Below, in pieces: positions 23,601 to 24,269 of a stretch of DNA of 24,269 nucleotides. The notes under the pieces were generated by a model. It saw only the letters and a program-made list of their open reading frames with translations, was not told where the DNA came from and did not search any database. This stretch comes from a virus, in IMG/VR virus record IMGVR_UViG_3300036770_005011, positions 1 to 24,269 of that record; one strand, written 5' to 3'. A program made the position numbers and the translations under genes. Position 1 is the stretch's first letter. Every line of letters begins with the position of its first letter.

Positions 23601-23759
23601 ATGAACAACGAACTTCTCGATCCTCAGTCTGAAGTCCAATCGCTCGCCGTTGTCTCAACGGAAGAGCTTCCCGGCTACGCGGAGTGGCTTGCCGAGTGTG
23701 AGGCTCAACTGGATCCCGATTGGATCTCAAGCTGGGCTAAACACTTGGGCGAATACTGA
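23601..23759 (+). CDS. 52-residue acidic unknown protein
   Basis: ATG at 23601, TGA at 23757-23759. Acidic, Trp-containing, with a predicted helix-rich C-terminal half (PGYAEWLAECEAQLDPDWIS, then SWAKHLGEY). No family recognised. It is too short to be found by length alone; support comes from the perfectly placed promoter cassette (-10 box 9 bases before the ATG) and the GC-rich codon use it shares with its neighbours. A small acidic helical protein in an early-type cassette could be an inhibitor or adaptor, but nothing shows its target. Confidence 0.65.
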   Translation: MNNELLDPQSEVQSLAVVSTEELPGYAEWLAECEAQLDPDWISSWAKHLGEY

Positions 23760-23760
23760 A

Positions 23761-23777
23761 AACAATCTTCGTGCCAA
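23761..23777 (-). promoter_or_regulatory. Sigma-54-like element (copy 2, minus strand)
   Basis: On the minus strand TTGGCACGAAGATTGTT: GG and GT 10 bases apart, with GT instead of GC in the -12 box. It is back to back with copy 3; the two share an inverted TGCCAA / TTGGCA pair 7 bases apart. Confidence 0.35.
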
Positions 23778-23784
23778 GTGAAGC

Positions 23785-23801
23785 TTGGCATGAAACTTGC
23801 T
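23785..23801 (+). promoter_or_regulatory. Sigma-54-like element (copy 3)
   Basis: TTGGCATGAAACTTGCT, GG and GC 10 bases apart. It points into the long hairpin at 23804-23861; a sigma-54 start, 12 or so bases past the -12 box, would fall inside the left arm. Confidence 0.45.
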
Positions 23802-23803
23802 GT

Positions 23804-23861
23804 GGGGCCCCTCCTTCTGTAAGTCCTTGATACTGAGGGACTTACAGAAGCGGAGGTCCCC
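23804..23861. repeat. Long inverted repeat / hairpin between convergent elements
   Basis: A 12-base perfect arm pair (23815-23826 and 23838-23849, TTCTGTAAGTCC) is extended outward by CCTCC/GGAGG and GGGG/CCCC with small bulges, 58 bases in all and a loop of about 11 bases. There is no T-run on either side, so it is not a classical terminator for the gene ending at 23759. It is followed to left and right by the inverted copies 3 and 4 of the TTGGCA element, making a near-symmetrical unit of about 95 bases (23785-23879). It could give a structured RNA end, be a protein-binding palindrome, or be a mobile-element relic. Confidence 0.7.
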
Positions 23862-23862
23862 T

Positions 23863-23879
23863 AGCAACTATCGTGCCAA
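23863..23879 (-). promoter_or_regulatory. Sigma-54-like element (copy 4, minus strand)
   Basis: On the minus strand TTGGCACGATAGTTGCT: a full match to TGGCACG-N4-TTGCW. It points into the hairpin, toward copy 3. Confidence 0.5.
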
Positions 23880-23897
23880 CACTGATTTTCCAGGCGA

Positions 23898-23914
23898 TTG
23901 GCATGAAACTTGTT
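23898..23914 (+). promoter_or_regulatory. Sigma-54-like element (copy 5)
   Basis: TTGGCATGAAACTTGTT, sharing the first 15 bases with copy 3 but with GT in the -12 box. It lies 12 bases before the promoter-associated repeat of cassette 4. Confidence 0.35.
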
Positions 23915-23925
23915 TCCTGAAAAAT

Positions 23926-23977
23926 CTGCACAGAAGTTGTTGACGGATCGGCGTCCGTCCCGTAGGCTATAGCCACA
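23926..23977 (+). promoter_or_regulatory. Promoter cassette 4 (type A), leaderless
   Basis: CTGCACAGAAGTTG (23926-), TTGACG (23940-23945), 17-base spacer, TAGGCT (23963-23968), nine bases ATAGCCACA identical to cassette 1, ATG at 23978. Confidence 0.82.
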
Positions 23978-24256
23978 ATGAAACGCAACGCTACCTACGC
24001 TGAACTGAACGCTGACTTCACTTGGACCGACTGCACTGGTGAGAAGATCGTTACCCCCAAGGGCACGAAGATCGAAGTGCGGGCGAGCTTCAAGGGAATG
24101 TCGATGCTGCACAAGGGCGACAAGTTCCACCCTGCTGGCGTGATGATCTGGATGGGACGAGATCTTCATCCGATCATTCCTCTTGACAAGATCGCGAACT
24201 TCACAATGAACGGTGAAGACGTGACTGCTCGATGGGCGAACGCCATCCTGAAATAA
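23978..24256 (+). CDS. 92-residue unknown basic protein
   Basis: ATG at 23978, TAA at 24254-24256. Strand-like segments (TYAELNADFTWTD, GTKIEVRASFKG, FHPAGVMIWMGRD) and a C-terminal helix (VTARWANAILK) suggest a small alpha/beta fold. No family recognised. The start is set by the promoter cassette. Immediately after the stop the CTGCACAGAAGTT repeat begins again, so another cassette must follow outside the window. It belongs to the GC-rich segment and is the longest of its four genes. Confidence 0.75.
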   Translation: MKRNATYAELNADFTWTDCTGEKIVTPKGTKIEVRASFKGMSMLHKGDKFHPAGVMIWMGRDLHPIIPLDKIANFTMNGEDVTARWANAILK

Positions 24257-24269
24257 CTGCACAGAAGTT
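24257..24269 (+). repeat. Fourth copy of the promoter-associated repeat, cut by the window edge
   Basis: CTGCACAGAAGTT matches the 5' part of the copies at 23101, 23283 and 23926. It shows that a further cassette begins at the right edge. Confidence 0.85.

Noticed and set aside
23804-23861. Rho-independent terminator for the 52-residue gene
   Set aside because: Strong stem but no T-run after it on either strand.
23861-24262. Minus-strand open frame of 133 residues
   Set aside because: Antisense to the 92-residue cassette gene and across its promoter; the plus-strand gene has the promoter and start spacing shared by all cassettes.

Overview
The window falls into two unlike parts. Positions 1 to about 22,980 are AT-rich (60-base samples outside the capsid genes are about 20-25% GC) and encode the head and packaging module of a large tailed phage distantly related to T4. 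Almost everything is on the minus strand. Positions from about 23,040 to 24,269 are clearly more GC-rich, run on the plus strand, and hold a row of very small genes, each with its own nearly identical promoter. The window starts inside a 153-base tandem repeat and ends inside a copy of the promoter-associated repeat, so both edges look like places where a metagenomic assembly stops.

Phage part, read along the minus strand from the right: endonuclease VII-like nuclease (22,740-22,324); a small unknown protein; two very large glycosylation enzymes (21,961-16,405); one lone plus-strand glycosyltransferase (15,373-16,416); PhoH-like ATPase; zinc-ribbon protein; a sigma factor with an inserted cysteine cluster; a possible small terminase subunit; an ERCC4-type nuclease with a zinc finger; the large terminase, interrupted in its P-loop by an intein; portal; prohead protease joined to scaffold; a probable decoration protein; major capsid protein; a free-standing LAGLIDADG endonuclease; a SAP-like protein; a small structural-looking protein; and the start of a long collagen-like (Gly-Ser-Ser)n fibre protein. 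The order sigma factor / terminase / portal / protease-scaffold / capsid follows T4 logic. I see no Shine-Dalgarno sequence at most starts, including the capsid gene, which would suit a Bacteroidetes-like host; that is only an inference.

The most interesting candidate system is phage-encoded protein glycosylation. One 1213-residue protein carries a GT-A glycosyltransferase, a GT4 glycosyltransferase, a TibC/AAH-like O-heptosyltransferase with its own beta domain, and an FkbM-like methyltransferase. It is followed by a GT4-FkbM fusion. A third GT4 enzyme is encoded divergently from the phoH-like gene. The nearby collagen-like protein is about half serine in its repeats and is an obvious possible acceptor, but no sequence evidence links enzyme to substrate directly.

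The GC-rich end shows four cassettes of -35 / 17 bases / -10 / 9 bases / ATG, implying leaderless transcripts of 41-92 codon genes. Among them lie five copies, on both strands, of an element with the -24/-12 spacing of sigma-54 promoters, and one long hairpin between a convergent pair. Whether this segment truly belongs to the same genome as the phage genes is uncertain: it may be a real early-gene island or a chimeric join.
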